Shown: piece after piece, positions 25,308-36,066 of the stretch
Numbering within the stretch: the stretch's first letter is position 1
Layout of the letters: every line of letters starts with the position of its first letter
Origin: Variovorax ginsengisoli
Lineage (GTDB): Bacteria > Pseudomonadota > Gammaproteobacteria > Burkholderiales > Burkholderiaceae_C
Assembly: GCF_030486595.1 (NCBI RefSeq)
Contig: NZ_JAUJZH010000016.1
Span: 62,001 to 126,000 of the forward strand
Direction: 5' to 3'
Length of the DNA: 64,000 nt
The notes under the pieces: model-generated
What the model saw: only the letters and a program-made list of their open reading frames with translations
Databases searched by the model: none
Told to the model about the DNA's origin: nothing
Position numbers and translations under genes: made by a program

Positions 25308-25655
25308 ATGACGAAACCGCCAGTTGCCGATTCAGTGCCTGCGGCGCCCGAGGTCGCACTGGAGCCGACGAAGCCTCTCACCAGGAGCCAGACAAAAATC
25401 GTGAAGGACAGCTTCAAGATGCCGAGGCTCGACTTCGATTTGATTGACGGCCTGAAGGAACGCGCCGCGGGGTTCGGTCGTCCCGCCAAGCAGGGAGAGC
25501 TCCTGAGAGCCGGGCTCCATTCGCTTCAGAAGCTCAGCGATGGCGACCTGCGCCGGGCGCTGGATGCTCTGGCGCCATTGAAAGCTCGACGTTCGGACAA
25601 GGCCGGAGCGACGCCCCGTCGGGTGGCGAGCCCGGGCGTGCGGACTCCCGCATAG
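25308..25655 (+). CDS. Hypothetical protein with a possible DNA-binding helix pair
   Basis: A 115-aa protein with ribosome site GAGGAG. The Ala/Pro-rich ends are disordered. The centre (KDSFKMPRLDFDLIDGLKER, then KQGELLRAGLHSLQKL) has the strand-helix-helix feel of ribbon-helix-helix proteins but is not a clear member. Its tail is convergent with the RIO kinase gene, 5 bp apart. Confidence 0.6.
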   Translation: MTKPPVADSVPAAPEVALEPTKPLTRSQTKIVKDSFKMPRLDFDLIDGLKERAAGFGRPAKQGELLRAGLHSLQKLSDGDLRRALDALAPLKARRSDKAGATPRRVASPGVRTPA

Positions 25656-25660
25656 CGTTA

Positions 25661-26506
25661 TCAGCGCGCAGCCATGCGCACGAGCCGGGCCGCTTCTTCG
25701 GCGCGCGCGTCGTCGACCTCGCGCAGTACGCCGCCCAGATCCACCGGTCCGCTCGGGCGTACGAAGGTGCCCGTCAGCGCCGAGCCGGTGTGCAGCTCGC
25801 CGCGTTCGTAGAGGTTCCATATCTCCTCGCCATAGCGGGAGGAAAGCAACTCGGGCGCCACCTGACCGAAAAAGTCCGCGAGGTTCGCGACGTCGCGCAG
25901 CAGCATCCGCCGCGCGTGGTTGTTGCCCGCGGCATCGACCGCCTGCGGCAAGTCGATGATCACAGGGCCGTCGGCGGCCAGCAACACATTGAACTCCGAG
26001 AGGTCGCCATGCACCACGCCCGCACACAGCATGCGGACCACTTCGGCGAGCAGCGTCGCATGGTGCAGCCGCGCGTCCTCGGGCGAGAACACCACGTCGT
26101 TCAGGCGCGGTGCGGCATCGCCCTGCGCGTCCGCGACCAATTCCATCAGCAGCACGCCGTCGCAGAAGTTGTAGGGTTCCGGAACGCGGACGCCGGCGGC
26201 CGCCAGCCTGTAGAGGGCGTCGACCTCGGCGCTTTGCCACGCTGCCTCGGTGGCCTGCCGTCCGAATTTCGTGCCCTTGGCCATCGCGCGCTGCAGGCGC
26301 GTGTTCTTGACCTTGCGATTCTCGGTGTAGTCGACGGCCTGGCGAAAGCTGCGCTGGGTCGCTTCCTTGTAGATCTTGGCGCAGCGCGTGTCGTCGCCGC
26401 AGCGCACCACGTAGACGGTCGCCTCCTTGCCGCTCATGAGCTGGCGAACCACGCTGTCGATCAGTCCTTCGTCGATGAGCGCCTGTAGTCGAGGGGGTGC
26501 TTTCAT
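25661..26506 (-). CDS. RIO1-family serine protein kinase
   Basis: A 281-aa atypical protein kinase. The ATP-binding region is MSGKEATVYVVRCG with the conserved Lys later in CAKIYKE. The RIO-specific stretch is SFRQAVDYTENRKVKNTRLQ. The catalytic loop is VVHGDLSEFNVL and the metal-binding loop VIIDLPQAVD. All key residues are present. Bacterial members autophosphorylate, and their substrates are not settled. The start ATG 26506 overlaps the stop of the upstream small gene by 4 nt (ATGA), so the two are probably coupled. Confidence 0.85.
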   Translation of the reverse strand: MKAPPRLQALIDEGLIDSVVRQLMSGKEATVYVVRCGDDTRCAKIYKEATQRSFRQAVDYTENRKVKNTRLQRAMAKGTKFGRQATEAAWQSAEVDALYRLAAAGVRVPEPYNFCDGVLLMELVADAQGDAAPRLNDVVFSPEDARLHHATLLAEVVRMLCAGVVHGDLSEFNVLLAADGPVIIDLPQAVDAAGNNHARRMLLRDVANLADFFGQVAPELLSSRYGEEIWNLYERGELHTGSALTGTFVRPSGPVDLGGVLREVDDARAEEAARLVRMAAR

Positions 26507-26847
26507 GGCGCATTCTGCCTGTCCGGCGCTTCGCCTCGCGTCAAGGAGGCCGAGGGCTGTTTCGATGGCAAGGCCGCCGAGGGCTTGTCCAGGTCGAGCC
26601 GGGACACCCAGGACGCAACGGCATAGATACGAAGCAGGCAGGCCGAGTACGCCGCCCATGCCGCGCGGTGCCCGTGTTCCAGTGCATCGAGGGCCGCGAC
26701 CTCCTTCTCGCTCGGGGCCGGGCACCCGGTGCACAGGTGGTCGCCGGCCTGTTCGATCAGGCGCTCTCGCTCGGCGGCTGCGCTTGCCCTGCACTCGAGC
26801 CACGCCGCCCAGAGGCGGGCGAGCTCAGCTCGGTCATTCGAGTCCAC
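26503..26847 (-). CDS. Hypothetical protein coupled to the RIO kinase
   Basis: A 114-aa protein if started at GTG 26847 (VDSNDRAELARLWAAW); an upstream ATG at 26931 is in frame. The core is an Ala/Glu-rich helical hairpin (ASAAAERERLIEQAGDHLCT) containing a Cys-x-x-Cys-like CTGC. Its stop overlaps the kinase start, suggesting a co-translated partner or regulator. The family is unrecognised. Confidence 0.5.
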   Translation of the reverse strand: MDSNDRAELARLWAAWLECRASAAAERERLIEQAGDHLCTGCPAPSEKEVAALDALEHGHRAAWAAYSACLLRIYAVASWVSRLDLDKPSAALPSKQPSASLTRGEAPDRQNAP

Positions 26848-27051
26848 GGCGCGTCCTTTAGTGACATCGCAAAGTAATACATTCGAATTACTTTGTCTGT
26901 AGGCGAGGCATGACGCGCGGATGTCGCTCATGGAAGCGGTGTCAGGGTCGGTTGCGTGGGTTTACGCCAGCTTTGCAATCCCTCGGTGCACGCTGTTCGA
27001 CGCACCCGCGTTGACTGTGTACGGGGCAGTTGCCTCGAACAGGAGATTTAC

Positions 27052-27447
27052 ATGCAGGCAGGTCGCTCAGTGTTGGTCAAGTTGGCAGCGGTCGGCGTCC
27101 TCGCCGTCGCAGCCCTCGCAGGTGCCGCTTCAGCCAGCGCCGGCACAAACTGGTCAGTGGGTATCGCAGTCCCCGGCGTGGTCGTCGGCGCGGGCGAGCC
27201 GGCGCGCTACTACGAGCCGGCGCCTGTCTATGCGCCTCCGGCTCCGGTGTACTACCAGCCGGCGCCCGTGTATCGCGCTGCCCCGCCTGTGGCCTACGCG
27301 CCCGCGCCGGTCTATTACGAGCCGGGGTACCGTGGCGAGGGGCGGCGTTTCTATCGCTCCGAGTGGAACGATGGTCGGCGCTGGGACCATCGCGACTGGC
27401 GGCATGAGCGCCGTGAAGAACGCCGGGGATGGGGCGATCGAGACTGA
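27052..27447 (+). CDS. Exported Pro/Tyr-rich protein
   Basis: A 131-aa protein with ribosome site AGGAG and an N-terminal signal peptide (VLAVAALAGAASASA). The mature part has tandem proline-tyrosine repeats of the type Y-x-P-A-P-V-Y (residues about 52-95), followed by an Arg/Asp/Trp-rich charged tail. It is probably periplasmic or cell-surface and disordered. Similar proteins are common in Burkholderiales, and no function is assigned. Confidence 0.75.
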   Translation: MQAGRSVLVKLAAVGVLAVAALAGAASASAGTNWSVGIAVPGVVVGAGEPARYYEPAPVYAPPAPVYYQPAPVYRAAPPVAYAPAPVYYEPGYRGEGRRFYRSEWNDGRRWDHRDWRHERREERRGWGDRD

Positions 27448-27473
27448 TCGAGACCTGAAGCCGCACAACAAAA

Positions 27474-27492
27474 AGGCCGTTCGAGACGGCCT
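27474..27492. terminator. Bidirectional-type terminator hairpin
   Basis: AGGCCGT-TCGAG-ACGGCCT. On the minus strand it is followed by TTTTTGTTG, so it mainly serves the gene at 27513-27740. It lies between two convergent genes. Confidence 0.75.
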
Positions 27493-27512
27493 AGGGTTTG
27501 CTTGATCGGGTC

Positions 27513-27740
27513 CTAAGCGGCCTCGCTGCCGTCCAGCGCGGCGTGGCGCGCGCCCGCGATCGAGGACACCACGCCCACGGCGCTGGCACGCAGCAATTCT
27601 TGCCGCAAGGCGGCCTCGAGCAACCTGCGGGCCGTGTCCGGCCGGTCGTGGTCGTACTCTTCGTCCAATTCGCAATGCAGGTAGTAGTCGACTCTGGCCA
27701 TGAGCCTCTCGACCGACGCTGCGAGGTCTGTCTCGTTCAT
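27513..27740 (-). CDS. Small hypothetical protein
   Basis: A 75-aa acidic helical protein (MNETDLAASVERLMARVDYY) with a strong ribosome site GGAGGAG upstream of ATG 27740 and a terminator directly after. The DYYLHCELDEEYD patch is notable for acidity. No family is recognised. It is likely a monocistronic gene. Confidence 0.65.
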   Translation of the reverse strand: MNETDLAASVERLMARVDYYLHCELDEEYDHDRPDTARRLLEAALRQELLRASAVGVVSSIAGARHAALDGSEAA

Positions 27741-27941
27741 ATTCCGCTCCTCCGAACCAGTCGCGCGGATACGACCTTGGTTTGATCTCGACTTCCCTTT
27801 TGTCACACGCTTGACGCATCCGGCCGCCAAGTGTGCAAGTCATCGCATTATCCGCCTGCTTGCACAATAGCTCCCCATCCGATGTCGTCGTAGGCCAACA
27901 ACTCGTTCAGGTTGATAATTTTCGAGTTCTTTGGTATTGGC

Positions 27942-28505
27942 TCAGCGAAGCCGAAGTCGATTCCACGCGCTGGTCAACCTGGACGGCCGTGCGAGCGGTT
28001 CCGTTCGCCCGCCCTGGGGTGGCGGCAACTGATGCCGGACGGCCTGCGCCACCCGGACGCAGTCCTTGATGTGCAATTCGCCCAGCGAGCGGAGCGCGGC
28101 GTAGCTGAGCGTGGCAGAGACCACTTGGCCGGCAAGGGGAATGAAGCGGGCCGCCTGGCTGGCGGTCAGCTTGACGCCGGCATGGCGCGCCAGAGCGACC
28201 AGCAGGTCGCGGGTGACCAGGCGCCCGACCAGCAGTGCTCCGACGGTGGCTGCGGCCTTGCGGATGCGCTCGCGCTCGTGCGGCGCCAGGCGCTCGACCT
28301 GGGTCACTGAAAGCCCGAACTCGGTGCTGATCTGAGGCACCACGCGGGCCAGCAGGGCCGCGTCGGCAGCCCAGTCGAGGCCCGGAATGGGCATCGCGCC
28401 GACGGCGGCCGCCATCATCGCCTTGCGGCCCAGCAGGCGGCGACTGCGCCGGATCGCGGCAATCAGCTGTGGGTCACCCTGCGCGAGTTCGATGGCGGAA
28501 GACAT
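27942..28505 (-). CDS. Predicted membrane-associated protein (DUF697/YcjF-like)
   Basis: A 187-aa protein with two Ala/Gly-rich hydrophobic segments (AMMAAAVGAMPIPGLDWAAD and QAARFIPLAGQVVSATLSYA). It has the P-x-P-G-x-D pattern seen in DUF697-type membrane-associated proteins. The segments between are amphipathic helices. The function is unknown. It starts 10 bp before the yheS stop codon region on the same strand and may be the last gene of that transcript. Confidence 0.6.
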   Translation of the reverse strand: MSSAIELAQGDPQLIAAIRRSRRLLGRKAMMAAAVGAMPIPGLDWAADAALLARVVPQISTEFGLSVTQVERLAPHERERIRKAAATVGALLVGRLVTRDLLVALARHAGVKLTASQAARFIPLAGQVVSATLSYAALRSLGELHIKDCVRVAQAVRHQLPPPQGGRTEPLARPSRLTSAWNRLRLR

Positions 28506-28514
28506 TCCGCCCCA

Positions 28515-30554
28515 TTATGAGGTTGCGAGCGCCTCGAGTTGGTCCGACAGCGCCAGCCAGCGCTCCTCGAGGCTCGCGATCTCGTCGCCGAGCGCCTTCA
28601 GGCGCTTGCCTGCCTCGGCTATTTCCGGCGCCGGCAGGGCCTGGGCGAGCCGTGCTTCCAGCGTCGCCTTCTCGCTGCTGGCGGCCGCCAGGCGCTGGTC
28701 GACCTGGGTCAGCTCGCGCTTCAGGGGCTTGGCCTGGTCGCTGCGCTGCTGGCGATCCTGCGCGTCCTGCTTGCGCTGGTTCTTGCCCGCGGGGGCGCTG
28801 TCGGCCGCCCTGGGCACCGGTGCGCTCGCCGCCGGGGCTTCGGCCGGCGCGGCGGCGGCTTCGACCGCCACGGCGGCGGCGGCATCGCGGGTCGCCACCT
28901 TGGCCTCCTCGCGCAGGCGCTTGGCCTCGTCGAGGAGGTAGCGCTGGTAGTCGTCGAGGTCGCCGTCGAAATCCGTGACCACGCCCCGGCCGACCAGCCA
29001 GAACTCGTCGCAGACCGAGCGCAGCAGCGCGCGGTCGTGGCTGACCAGCATCAAGGTGCCTTCGAACTCGTTGAGCGCCACGGCAAGCGCCTCGCGCGTC
29101 GCCAGGTCCAGGTGGTTCGTGGGCTCGTCGAGCAGCAGCAGGTTGGGGCGCTGCCAGACCATCATGGCCAGCACCAGCCGCGCCTTTTCGCCGCCGCTCA
29201 TGGTGCCGACCGGCTGCTTGACCATGTCGCCGCTGAAGTTGAAGCTACCGAGGAAGCCGCGCAGCGCCTGCTCGCCAGTGCCTTCCCGGGCAGCGCTGCC
29301 GAGTTCGCGCGCCATGCGCACCATGTGCTCCAACGGGTTGTCCTGGGGGCGCAGCACGTCGAGTTCCTGCTGCGCGAAGTAGCCGATGTTGAGGCCCTTG
29401 CCCTCCGTGACGGTGCCGGCGAGCGCGCCCATTTCGCGCGCGATGGTCTTCACCAGCGTCGACTTGCCCTGGCCGTTGGCGCCCAGGATGCCGATCCGCT
29501 GGCCGGCCAGCACCGAGCGGTTGACGCCGCGCAGGATGGTCTTCGGCGGCTCGTCCTCGATCTCGTAGCCGAAGCTCGCGTCGCTGATCGACAGCATCGG
29601 ATTAGGGATGTTGCCCGGCTCCTTGAATTCGAAGGTGAAGTCGGCCTCGGCCAGCAGCGGCGCGACCCGCTCCATGCGCTCGAGCGCCTTGACCCGGCTC
29701 TGCGCCTGCTTGGCCTTGCTGGCCTTGGCCTTGAAGCGGTCGATGAACTTCTGCAGGTGGGCGATCTTGTCCTGCTGCTTGCTGAAGGCGACTTGCTGCT
29801 GTTCCATCTGCAGCGCGCGCATGTCCTCGAACTTGCTGTAGTTGCCGCCGTAGCGCGTGAGCTGGGCGTTGGCGATGTGCAGGGTGACATCGGTCACGGC
29901 GTCGAGGAACTCGCGGTCGTGGCTGATCACGATCATGGTGCCGGCATAGCGCTGCAGCCAGGCTTCGAGCCAGACCAGCGCGTCGAGGTCCAGGTGGTTG
30001 GTGGGTTCGTCGAGCAGCAGCAGGTCGCTCGGGCACATCAGGGCGCGCGCCAGCTGCAGCCGCATGCGCCAGCCGCCCGAGAAGCTGTTGACGGGCTCGT
30101 CGAGCTCGTGCGACTTGAAGCCCAGGCCGAGGATCAGCGCCTGGGCGCGCGGCACGGCGTCATGCTCGCCGGCGTCGGCCAGGTCGGTGTAGGCGTGGGC
30201 CAGCTCCATGCCGATGTCGGGGTCGTCCGGGTTGGCTTCGTAGGCGGCTTCGATGGCCGCCAGCGCCGCGCGCAGTTCGCCGAGCCGGGTGTCGCCGCCG
30301 ACCACGAAGTCGGTTGCCGATTCGTCGGTCTCGGGCATGTTTTGCGCCACCTGGGCCATGCGCCAGTGCCTGGGCACGGAAAAGTCGCCGCCGTCCTCGT
30401 GCAGCGTGCCGTTGAGCAGGGCGAACAAGGTGGACTTGCCGGCACCGTTGCGCCCCACCAGGCCGACCTTCTCGCCCGGGTTGAGGGTGACGGTCGCGCC
30501 GTCGAGCAGGACCTTGGCGCTGCGGCGAAGAATGACGTTTCTGAGAGTGATCAT
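28515..30554 (-). CDS. yheS: ABC-F family ATPase, YheS type
   Basis: A 679-aa soluble protein with two ABC domains and no membrane segments. ABC1 has Walker A GRNGAGKST (about 35-43), signature NSFSGGWRMRL and Walker B LLLLDEPTNHLDL. ABC2 has Walker A GANGQGKST, signature TMSGGEKARL and Walker B LLLLDEPTNHLDL. Between them is the linker typical of ABC-F proteins. A long charged coiled-coil tail follows from about residue 530, with an Ala/Pro-rich insert. ABC-F proteins act on the ribosome's E site during translation. A much longer upstream open frame exists, but MITLRNVILRRSAKVLLDGA at 30554 is the family start. Confidence 0.9.
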   Translation of the reverse strand: MITLRNVILRRSAKVLLDGATVTLNPGEKVGLVGRNGAGKSTLFALLNGTLHEDGGDFSVPRHWRMAQVAQNMPETDESATDFVVGGDTRLGELRAALAAIEAAYEANPDDPDIGMELAHAYTDLADAGEHDAVPRAQALILGLGFKSHELDEPVNSFSGGWRMRLQLARALMCPSDLLLLDEPTNHLDLDALVWLEAWLQRYAGTMIVISHDREFLDAVTDVTLHIANAQLTRYGGNYSKFEDMRALQMEQQQVAFSKQQDKIAHLQKFIDRFKAKASKAKQAQSRVKALERMERVAPLLAEADFTFEFKEPGNIPNPMLSISDASFGYEIEDEPPKTILRGVNRSVLAGQRIGILGANGQGKSTLVKTIAREMGALAGTVTEGKGLNIGYFAQQELDVLRPQDNPLEHMVRMARELGSAAREGTGEQALRGFLGSFNFSGDMVKQPVGTMSGGEKARLVLAMMVWQRPNLLLLDEPTNHLDLATREALAVALNEFEGTLMLVSHDRALLRSVCDEFWLVGRGVVTDFDGDLDDYQRYLLDEAKRLREEAKVATRDAAAAVAVEAAAAPAEAPAASAPVPRAADSAPAGKNQRKQDAQDRQQRSDQAKPLKRELTQVDQRLAAASSEKATLEARLAQALPAPEIAEAGKRLKALGDEIASLEERWLALSDQLEALATS

Positions 30555-30685
30555 GGATAGGGGACCGTAGGGGCGATTATCCCGTGCGCGTCCAGGCGGC
30601 CTGGCGCGAGGGGGCATAGGGCACATCAGCCCGATGAAGGGGGCGCAGCCGAGGCTGCGGGGAAGGCGGCGAAAGACGGGCGCCG

Positions 30686-31567
30686 CTAAGGCTCGCCGGC
30701 ACCCGCCAGCAGGGCCTCGCGGGTCACCAGCAGGACCTGGTCCTCGCCGGCCGAGCTTTCGAGCCAGACGACTTCGAGCTGCGCAAACGCGGCTTCGAAG
30801 TTCGCCCGCTCGTTGCCGATCTCGAGCACCAGCACGGCCTGCTCGCTCATGCGCGACGGCGCGTCGGCGAACAGCCGGCGCACGAAGTCCATGCCGTCGC
30901 TGCCGCCGGCCAGCGCGAGTTCGGGCTCGGCCCGGTACTCGGCGGGCAGGGCGGCCATGCTCGCGCTGTTGACGTAGGGCGGGTTGCACAGCACCAGGTC
31001 GTACGGACCGCGCACTTCGGCCAGGCCATCGGAATGGATCAGGCGGACGCGGGCGTCGAGCTGGTGCCGGGTGACGTTGATCGCCGCCACCTCGAGCGCC
31101 TCGAGCGACAGGTCGGCGGCGTCCACGCTCACCTCCGGATAGGTCAGGGCGGCGAGGATCGCGAGGCTGCCGTTGCCGGTGCACAGGTCGAGCACGCGCC
31201 GGGTGTGGTCGCCGAGCCAGTAGTCGATGGAGCCGTCGGCGATCAGTTCGGCGATGAAGCTGCGCGGCACGATGGCGCGTTCGTCGACGTAGAAGGGCAC
31301 GCCCTGCAGCCAGGCCTCACGCGTCAGATAGGCCGCCGGCTTGCGGGTCGCGATGCGCTGCGCGAACAGTTCGCCGATGCGCGCCGCGTCGGCGGGAGAC
31401 ACCGGCCGCTCGGCCACCGCGTCGAGTTCGTCGAGCGGCAGGCCCAGGCGCCACAGCACCAGCCAGACCGCTTCGTCGAAGGCGTTGTCGGTGCCGTGGC
31501 CGAACGCCACGCCGGCTTCGGCCAGCTGCCTGGCGCCGGCCTGGATCAAGGCGATGACCGTGCTCAT
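30686..31567 (-). CDS. prmB: Ribosomal protein L3 N5-glutamine methyltransferase
   Basis: A 293-aa class I SAM-dependent methyltransferase. The SAM motif is [13 protein letters not shown] (about residues 125-137). The glutamine-binding NPPY motif follows, in [10 protein letters not shown]. The N-terminal helical domain ends in [14 protein letters not shown], with the L3-specific HemK-like hallmark. It methylates a glutamine of L3. Its start overlaps the dapE stop by 4 nt (ATGA), so it is coupled to the lysine-synthesis operon. All motifs are intact. Confidence 0.92.
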   Translation of the reverse strand: MSTVIALIQAGARQLAEAGVAFGHGTDNAFDEAVWLVLWRLGLPLDELDAVAERPVSPADAARIGELFAQRIATRKPAAYLTREAWLQGVPFYVDERAIVPRSFIAELIADGSIDYWLGDHTRRVLDLCTGNGSLAILAALTYPEVSVDAADLSLEALEVAAINVTRHQLDARVRLIHSDGLAEVRGPYDLVLCNPPYVNSASMAALPAEYRAEPELALAGGSDGMDFVRRLFADAPSRMSEQAVLVLEIGNERANFEAAFAQLEVVWLESSAGEDQVLLVTREALLAGAGEP

Positions 31568-32733
31568 GCGGTCAGCGCTTCGAGCCGTTCGAGCGTGCGG
31601 CGGTAGATGTTCTTGAGCGGCTCGATGTCGGCCACCGCGATGTGCTCGTCGATCTTGTGGATGCTGGCGTTGACCGGGCCGAGTTCGACCACCTGCCGGC
31701 AGATCTTGGCGATGAAGCGCGCATCGCTGGTGCCGCCGCTGGTCGACAGCTCGGTCTGGAGGCCGGTCTCGTCGCGGATCGCCTGCTGCACGGCTTCGAC
31801 CAGCGCGCCGGGCACGGTGAGGAAGGGCAGGCCGCCGACCGTCCAGGCCAGCGTGTAGTCGAGGCCGTGGGCGTCGAGCACCGAGGCCACGCGCTGCTGC
31901 AGCGACTCGGGGGTCGACTCGGTCGAGAAGCGGAAGTTGAAATCGATCACGGCCGCGCCCGGGATCACGTTGCTGGCGCCGGTGCCCGCATGGATGTTGC
32001 TGATCTGCCAGCTGGTCGGCTGGAAATGATCGTTGCCGGCATCCCAGCCGCCCGCCGCGTTGAGCGCGACCAGTTCGGCCAGCGCCGGCGCGAAGGCGTG
32101 CACCGGGTTCTTCGCCAGGTGCGGGTAGGCAATGTGGCCCTGGACGCCGTTGACCGTCAGCCGGCCGCTCATGGTGCCGCGGCGGCCGTTCTTGATCATG
32201 TCGCCGCAGCGCTCGACCGAGGTCGGCTCGCCGACGATGCAGTAGTCGATCGCCTCGCCGCGCGCCGCCAGCTGGTTGCAGACCACCACCGTGCCGTCGA
32301 TGCCGGGGCCTTCCTCGTCGCTGGTGAGGAGCAGCGCCAAGGTGAGACGCGGGTCGGGCGTGGCGGCCAGGAACTCCTCGATGGCGACCACGAAGGCGGC
32401 CAGCGAGGTCTTCATGTCGCAGGCGCCGCGGCCGTACAGGCGGCCGTCACGGTGGGTCGGGGTGAACGGGTGGCTGCTCCACTGCTCGATCGGACCGGTC
32501 GGCACGACGTCGGTATGGCCGGCGAAGGCCATGGTCTTCGGCTGGTCTGCGCCGCCTGGCCGCACCGCCCACAGGTTGGTGACACGGAAGTCGGCAGGGC
32601 CGCTTTCGATGGTCTCAAGCCGGAATCCGAGCCGCGCCAGGCGCTCGCCGAGGATCTGCTGGCAGCCGCCGTCGTCGGGGGTGACCGAGGGGCGGGAGAT
32701 CAGTTGTTCGGCGAGCTGAAGCGTTCGGGACAT
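31564..32733 (-). CDS. dapE: Succinyl-diaminopimelate desuccinylase
   Basis: A 389-aa M20 metallohydrolase that releases LL-diaminopimelate from its N-succinyl form in lysine and peptidoglycan precursor synthesis. Metal ligands are His73 (AGHTDVVP) and Asp106 (GRGACDMK). The catalytic Glu140 with Glu141 lies in TSDEEGP. A dimerisation domain and a C-terminal His complete the site (NASIHKIDE). Length and motifs are typical. It lies 17 bp after the pilU-like gene and overlaps prmB. Confidence 0.95.
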   Translation of the reverse strand: MSRTLQLAEQLISRPSVTPDDGGCQQILGERLARLGFRLETIESGPADFRVTNLWAVRPGGADQPKTMAFAGHTDVVPTGPIEQWSSHPFTPTHRDGRLYGRGACDMKTSLAAFVVAIEEFLAATPDPRLTLALLLTSDEEGPGIDGTVVVCNQLAARGEAIDYCIVGEPTSVERCGDMIKNGRRGTMSGRLTVNGVQGHIAYPHLAKNPVHAFAPALAELVALNAAGGWDAGNDHFQPTSWQISNIHAGTGASNVIPGAAVIDFNFRFSTESTPESLQQRVASVLDAHGLDYTLAWTVGGLPFLTVPGALVEAVQQAIRDETGLQTELSTSGGTSDARFIAKICRQVVELGPVNASIHKIDEHIAVADIEPLKNIYRRTLERLEALTA

Positions 32734-32750
32734 CGACAGGGGCAGGTGGC

Positions 32751-33899
32751 TCAGGGACGCACGTCGAGCGTGATGTCCGTGAAGGTGGGTTCCTCGACCT
32801 GGTCGAGGAGGGAGCGTTCTTCGTTGCGCGCGGGCGGCGCCTTGCGGTTCTGCAGGCGCCACATCAGGTTGGTCGGCGAATCGGCCTGGGACAGGCCTTC
32901 CTCGCGCGTCACCAGATTTTCGGTGATGAGCCGCGCGATGTCTTCCTCGAAGGTCTGGGACCCTTCGGCCATCGATTGTTCCATGGCTTCCTTGACCGCC
33001 GAGAAGTCGCCCTTGCCGATCAGTTCGGCCACCAGCGCGGTGTTCAGCAGCACTTCGAGCGCCGGCACGCGGGCACCGCTGGGCGTGCGCAGCAGGCGCT
33101 GGGCCACGATGGCGCGCAGCGCGCCGCCGAGGTCGCCCAGCAGCGTGGCGCGCACTTCGACCGGGTAGAAGCTCAGGATGCGGTTCAGCGCCCGGTAGCT
33201 GTTGTTGGCGTGCAGCGTGGCCACGCACAGGTGGCCCGACTGTGCGTAGGCGATCGCGGCGGTCATGGTCTCGCGGTCGCGGATCTCGCCGATCTGGATC
33301 ACGTCGGGCGCCTGGCGCAGCGCGTTCTTGAGCGCGATCTGCAGCGACTGGGTGTCGCTGCCGACGTCGCGCTGGTTCACCATAGACTTCTTGTTGGTGA
33401 AGGTGAATTCGATCGGCTCCTCGACCGTGAGGATGTGGCCGGTGGCGTTCTCGTTGCGGTAGTCGAGCATCGAGGCCAGGGTGGTGCTCTTGCCGGCGCC
33501 GGTCGAGCCGACCATGAGGATCAGGCCGCGCTTTTCCATGACCAGGGTCTTGAGGATCTCGGGCAGGTTGAGGTCCTCGAAGCTCGGGATGGTCGAGGCG
33601 ATGTGCCGCACCACCACCGCGTAGCTGCCGCGCTGGCGCATGGCGCTGATGCGGAAGTTGCCGGAGCCTTCGAGCGCGATCGCCATGTTGAGCTCGCCGG
33701 TGCGCTCCAGTTCGGCGATGCGGTTCTCCTGCACCACCTCGGACAGCAGGCTGAGCGGTGCCTCGGGCGGCAGCACCTGGGCGTTGATCGGCATGCAGTT
33801 GCCGTTGATCCGGATCAGGGCCGGGGAGTTGGCCGAAAGATAGATGTCCGAAGCCTTGCGCTCGGCCATCAGACGAAGAATTCGCTCCATCGTGTTCAT
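32751..33899 (-). CDS. pilU: PilT/PilU-family type IV pilus ATPase
   Basis: A 382-aa hexameric retraction ATPase. Walker [10 protein letters not shown] is at residues 131-139, the Asp box at [11 protein letters not shown], Walker B at [13 protein letters not shown] and the His box at [13 protein letters not shown]. The C-terminal tail after [19 protein letters not shown] is longer and acidic, as in PilU. It sits inside the dap operon, between dapD and dapE, an arrangement I recall in related Comamonadaceae. PilU rather than PilT is inferred from the tail and length. Confidence 0.88.
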   Translation of the reverse strand: MNTMERILRLMAERKASDIYLSANSPALIRINGNCMPINAQVLPPEAPLSLLSEVVQENRIAELERTGELNMAIALEGSGNFRISAMRQRGSYAVVVRHIASTIPSFEDLNLPEILKTLVMEKRGLILMVGSTGAGKSTTLASMLDYRNENATGHILTVEEPIEFTFTNKKSMVNQRDVGSDTQSLQIALKNALRQAPDVIQIGEIRDRETMTAAIAYAQSGHLCVATLHANNSYRALNRILSFYPVEVRATLLGDLGGALRAIVAQRLLRTPSGARVPALEVLLNTALVAELIGKGDFSAVKEAMEQSMAEGSQTFEEDIARLITENLVTREEGLSQADSPTNLMWRLQNRKAPPARNEERSLLDQVEEPTFTDITLDVRP

Positions 33900-33975
33900 C
33901 GGCTCTCTCTCCTCGGCGTTGTGGTTCTGGATCAGGTGGCTCGCGGGGGGCCGCCCCCTCAGGCGGCCCGGGTCG

Positions 33976-34800
<825 letters not shown>

Positions 34801-34808
34801 GGAAGAGC

Positions 34809-36008
34809 TCAGTTCTGGATGAAATTCACGATGCGTTTCGCGGCCTCGGTGCATTCGGCCGTGTCGGCGACCAGCGCCATGCGGATGCGCCCGCGGCCCG
34901 GGTTGGCGCCGCCGACCTCGCGCGCGAGGTAGCTGCCGGGCAGCACCGTCACATTGTATTGAGCGTAGAGCGCCCGGGCGAAGGCGGCGTCGTCGCCTTG
35001 CCACGCGGGCGGAATGCCGGCCCAGAGGTAGAAGCTGGCGTCGGGCAGGCGGACGTCGAGCACCGGCTCGAGCAGCGGCGTCACGGCGGCGAACTTGGAG
35101 CGGTACTGGGCGCGGTTGTCGACCACGTGGAGCTCGTCGTTCCAGGCCGCGATGCTGGCGGCGGCCACGGTGCCGCTCATGGCGCTGCCGTGGTAGGTGC
35201 GATAGAGCAGGAAGGACTTGATGATCGCGGCGTCGCCGGCCACGAAACCGCTGCGCAGACCCGGCACGTTGCTGCGCTTGGACAGCGAGGTCAGGGCGAT
35301 CAGGTTGCGGAAGTCGCTGCGGCCGAGCCTGGCTGCGGCCTCGAGCCCGCCGAGCGGGGGCTCGTCGCGGAAGTAGATCTCGCTGTAGCACTCGTCGGCC
35401 GCGATCACGAAACCGTGCCGGTCGGACAGGGCGAAGAGTTTTTCCCACTCGCCGATCGGCATCACGGCACCGGTCGGATTGCCCGGCGAGCAGACGAAGA
35501 CCAGTTGCGTGCGGGCCCAGATCGCGTCCGGCACGCTGTCCCAGTCGACCGCGAAATTGCGCGCCGGCACGCTCGGCACGTAGTACGGCTCGGCGCCCGA
35601 AAGCAGCGCCGCGCCTTCGTAGATTTGATAGAACGGGTTGGGCGACAGCACCACCGGCGCCGGCGTCCGGCTGGCGTCGACCACGGTCTGGGCCAGGGCG
35701 AACAGGGCCTCGCGCGAGCCGTTGACCGGCAGCACCTGGGTGGCCGGATCGAGCGCCAGGCCATAGCGACGCTCCAGCCAGCCGGTGAACGACTGGCGCA
35801 GCGGCAGGTCGCCGGCGGTGGCCGGGTAGGTCGCGAGGGCGCCCATGCCGGCCGCCAGCGCATCCTGGATGAAGGCCGGGGTCGGGTGCTTGGGTTCGCC
35901 GATGCCGAGGCTGATCGGCGCGAAATCAGGGTTCGGGGTGACGCCGGCGAACAGTTGTCGCAGCCGCTCGAAGGGGTAGGGCTGCAGTTTGGCGAGCAGG
36001 GGATTCAT
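34809..36008 (-). CDS. dapC: Succinyldiaminopimelate transaminase
   Basis: A 399-aa fold-type I PLP aminotransferase making N-succinyl-LL-2,6-diaminopimelate. Visible blocks are [34 protein letters not shown] and the PLP-lysine region [16 protein letters not shown] carboxylate-binding Arg lies in GRIRMALV. Its position directly before dapD supports the DapC assignment over other aminotransferases. Confidence 0.93.
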   Translation of the reverse strand: MNPLLAKLQPYPFERLRQLFAGVTPNPDFAPISLGIGEPKHPTPAFIQDALAAGMGALATYPATAGDLPLRQSFTGWLERRYGLALDPATQVLPVNGSREALFALAQTVVDASRTPAPVVLSPNPFYQIYEGAALLSGAEPYYVPSVPARNFAVDWDSVPDAIWARTQLVFVCSPGNPTGAVMPIGEWEKLFALSDRHGFVIAADECYSEIYFRDEPPLGGLEAAARLGRSDFRNLIALTSLSKRSNVPGLRSGFVAGDAAIIKSFLLYRTYHGSAMSGTVAAASIAAWNDELHVVDNRAQYRSKFAAVTPLLEPVLDVRLPDASFYLWAGIPPAWQGDDAAFARALYAQYNVTVLPGSYLAREVGGANPGRGRIRMALVADTAECTEAAKRIVNFIQN

Positions 36009-36066
36009 GATCCTCGATTATCGTGGCAGCGCCGGAACCAGGAGCGGGCGATCATCGTGTTGATCC

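Noticed and set aside
28539-30560. Long plus-strand frame opposite yheS
   Set aside because: Antisense to an ABC-F gene with all ATPase motifs; the translated text is His/Val/Arg-rich shadow sequence.
31642-33168. Long plus-strand frame opposite dapE and the pilus ATPase gene
   Set aside because: Both minus-strand genes have complete motifs, and the frame spans two genes without a start signal.
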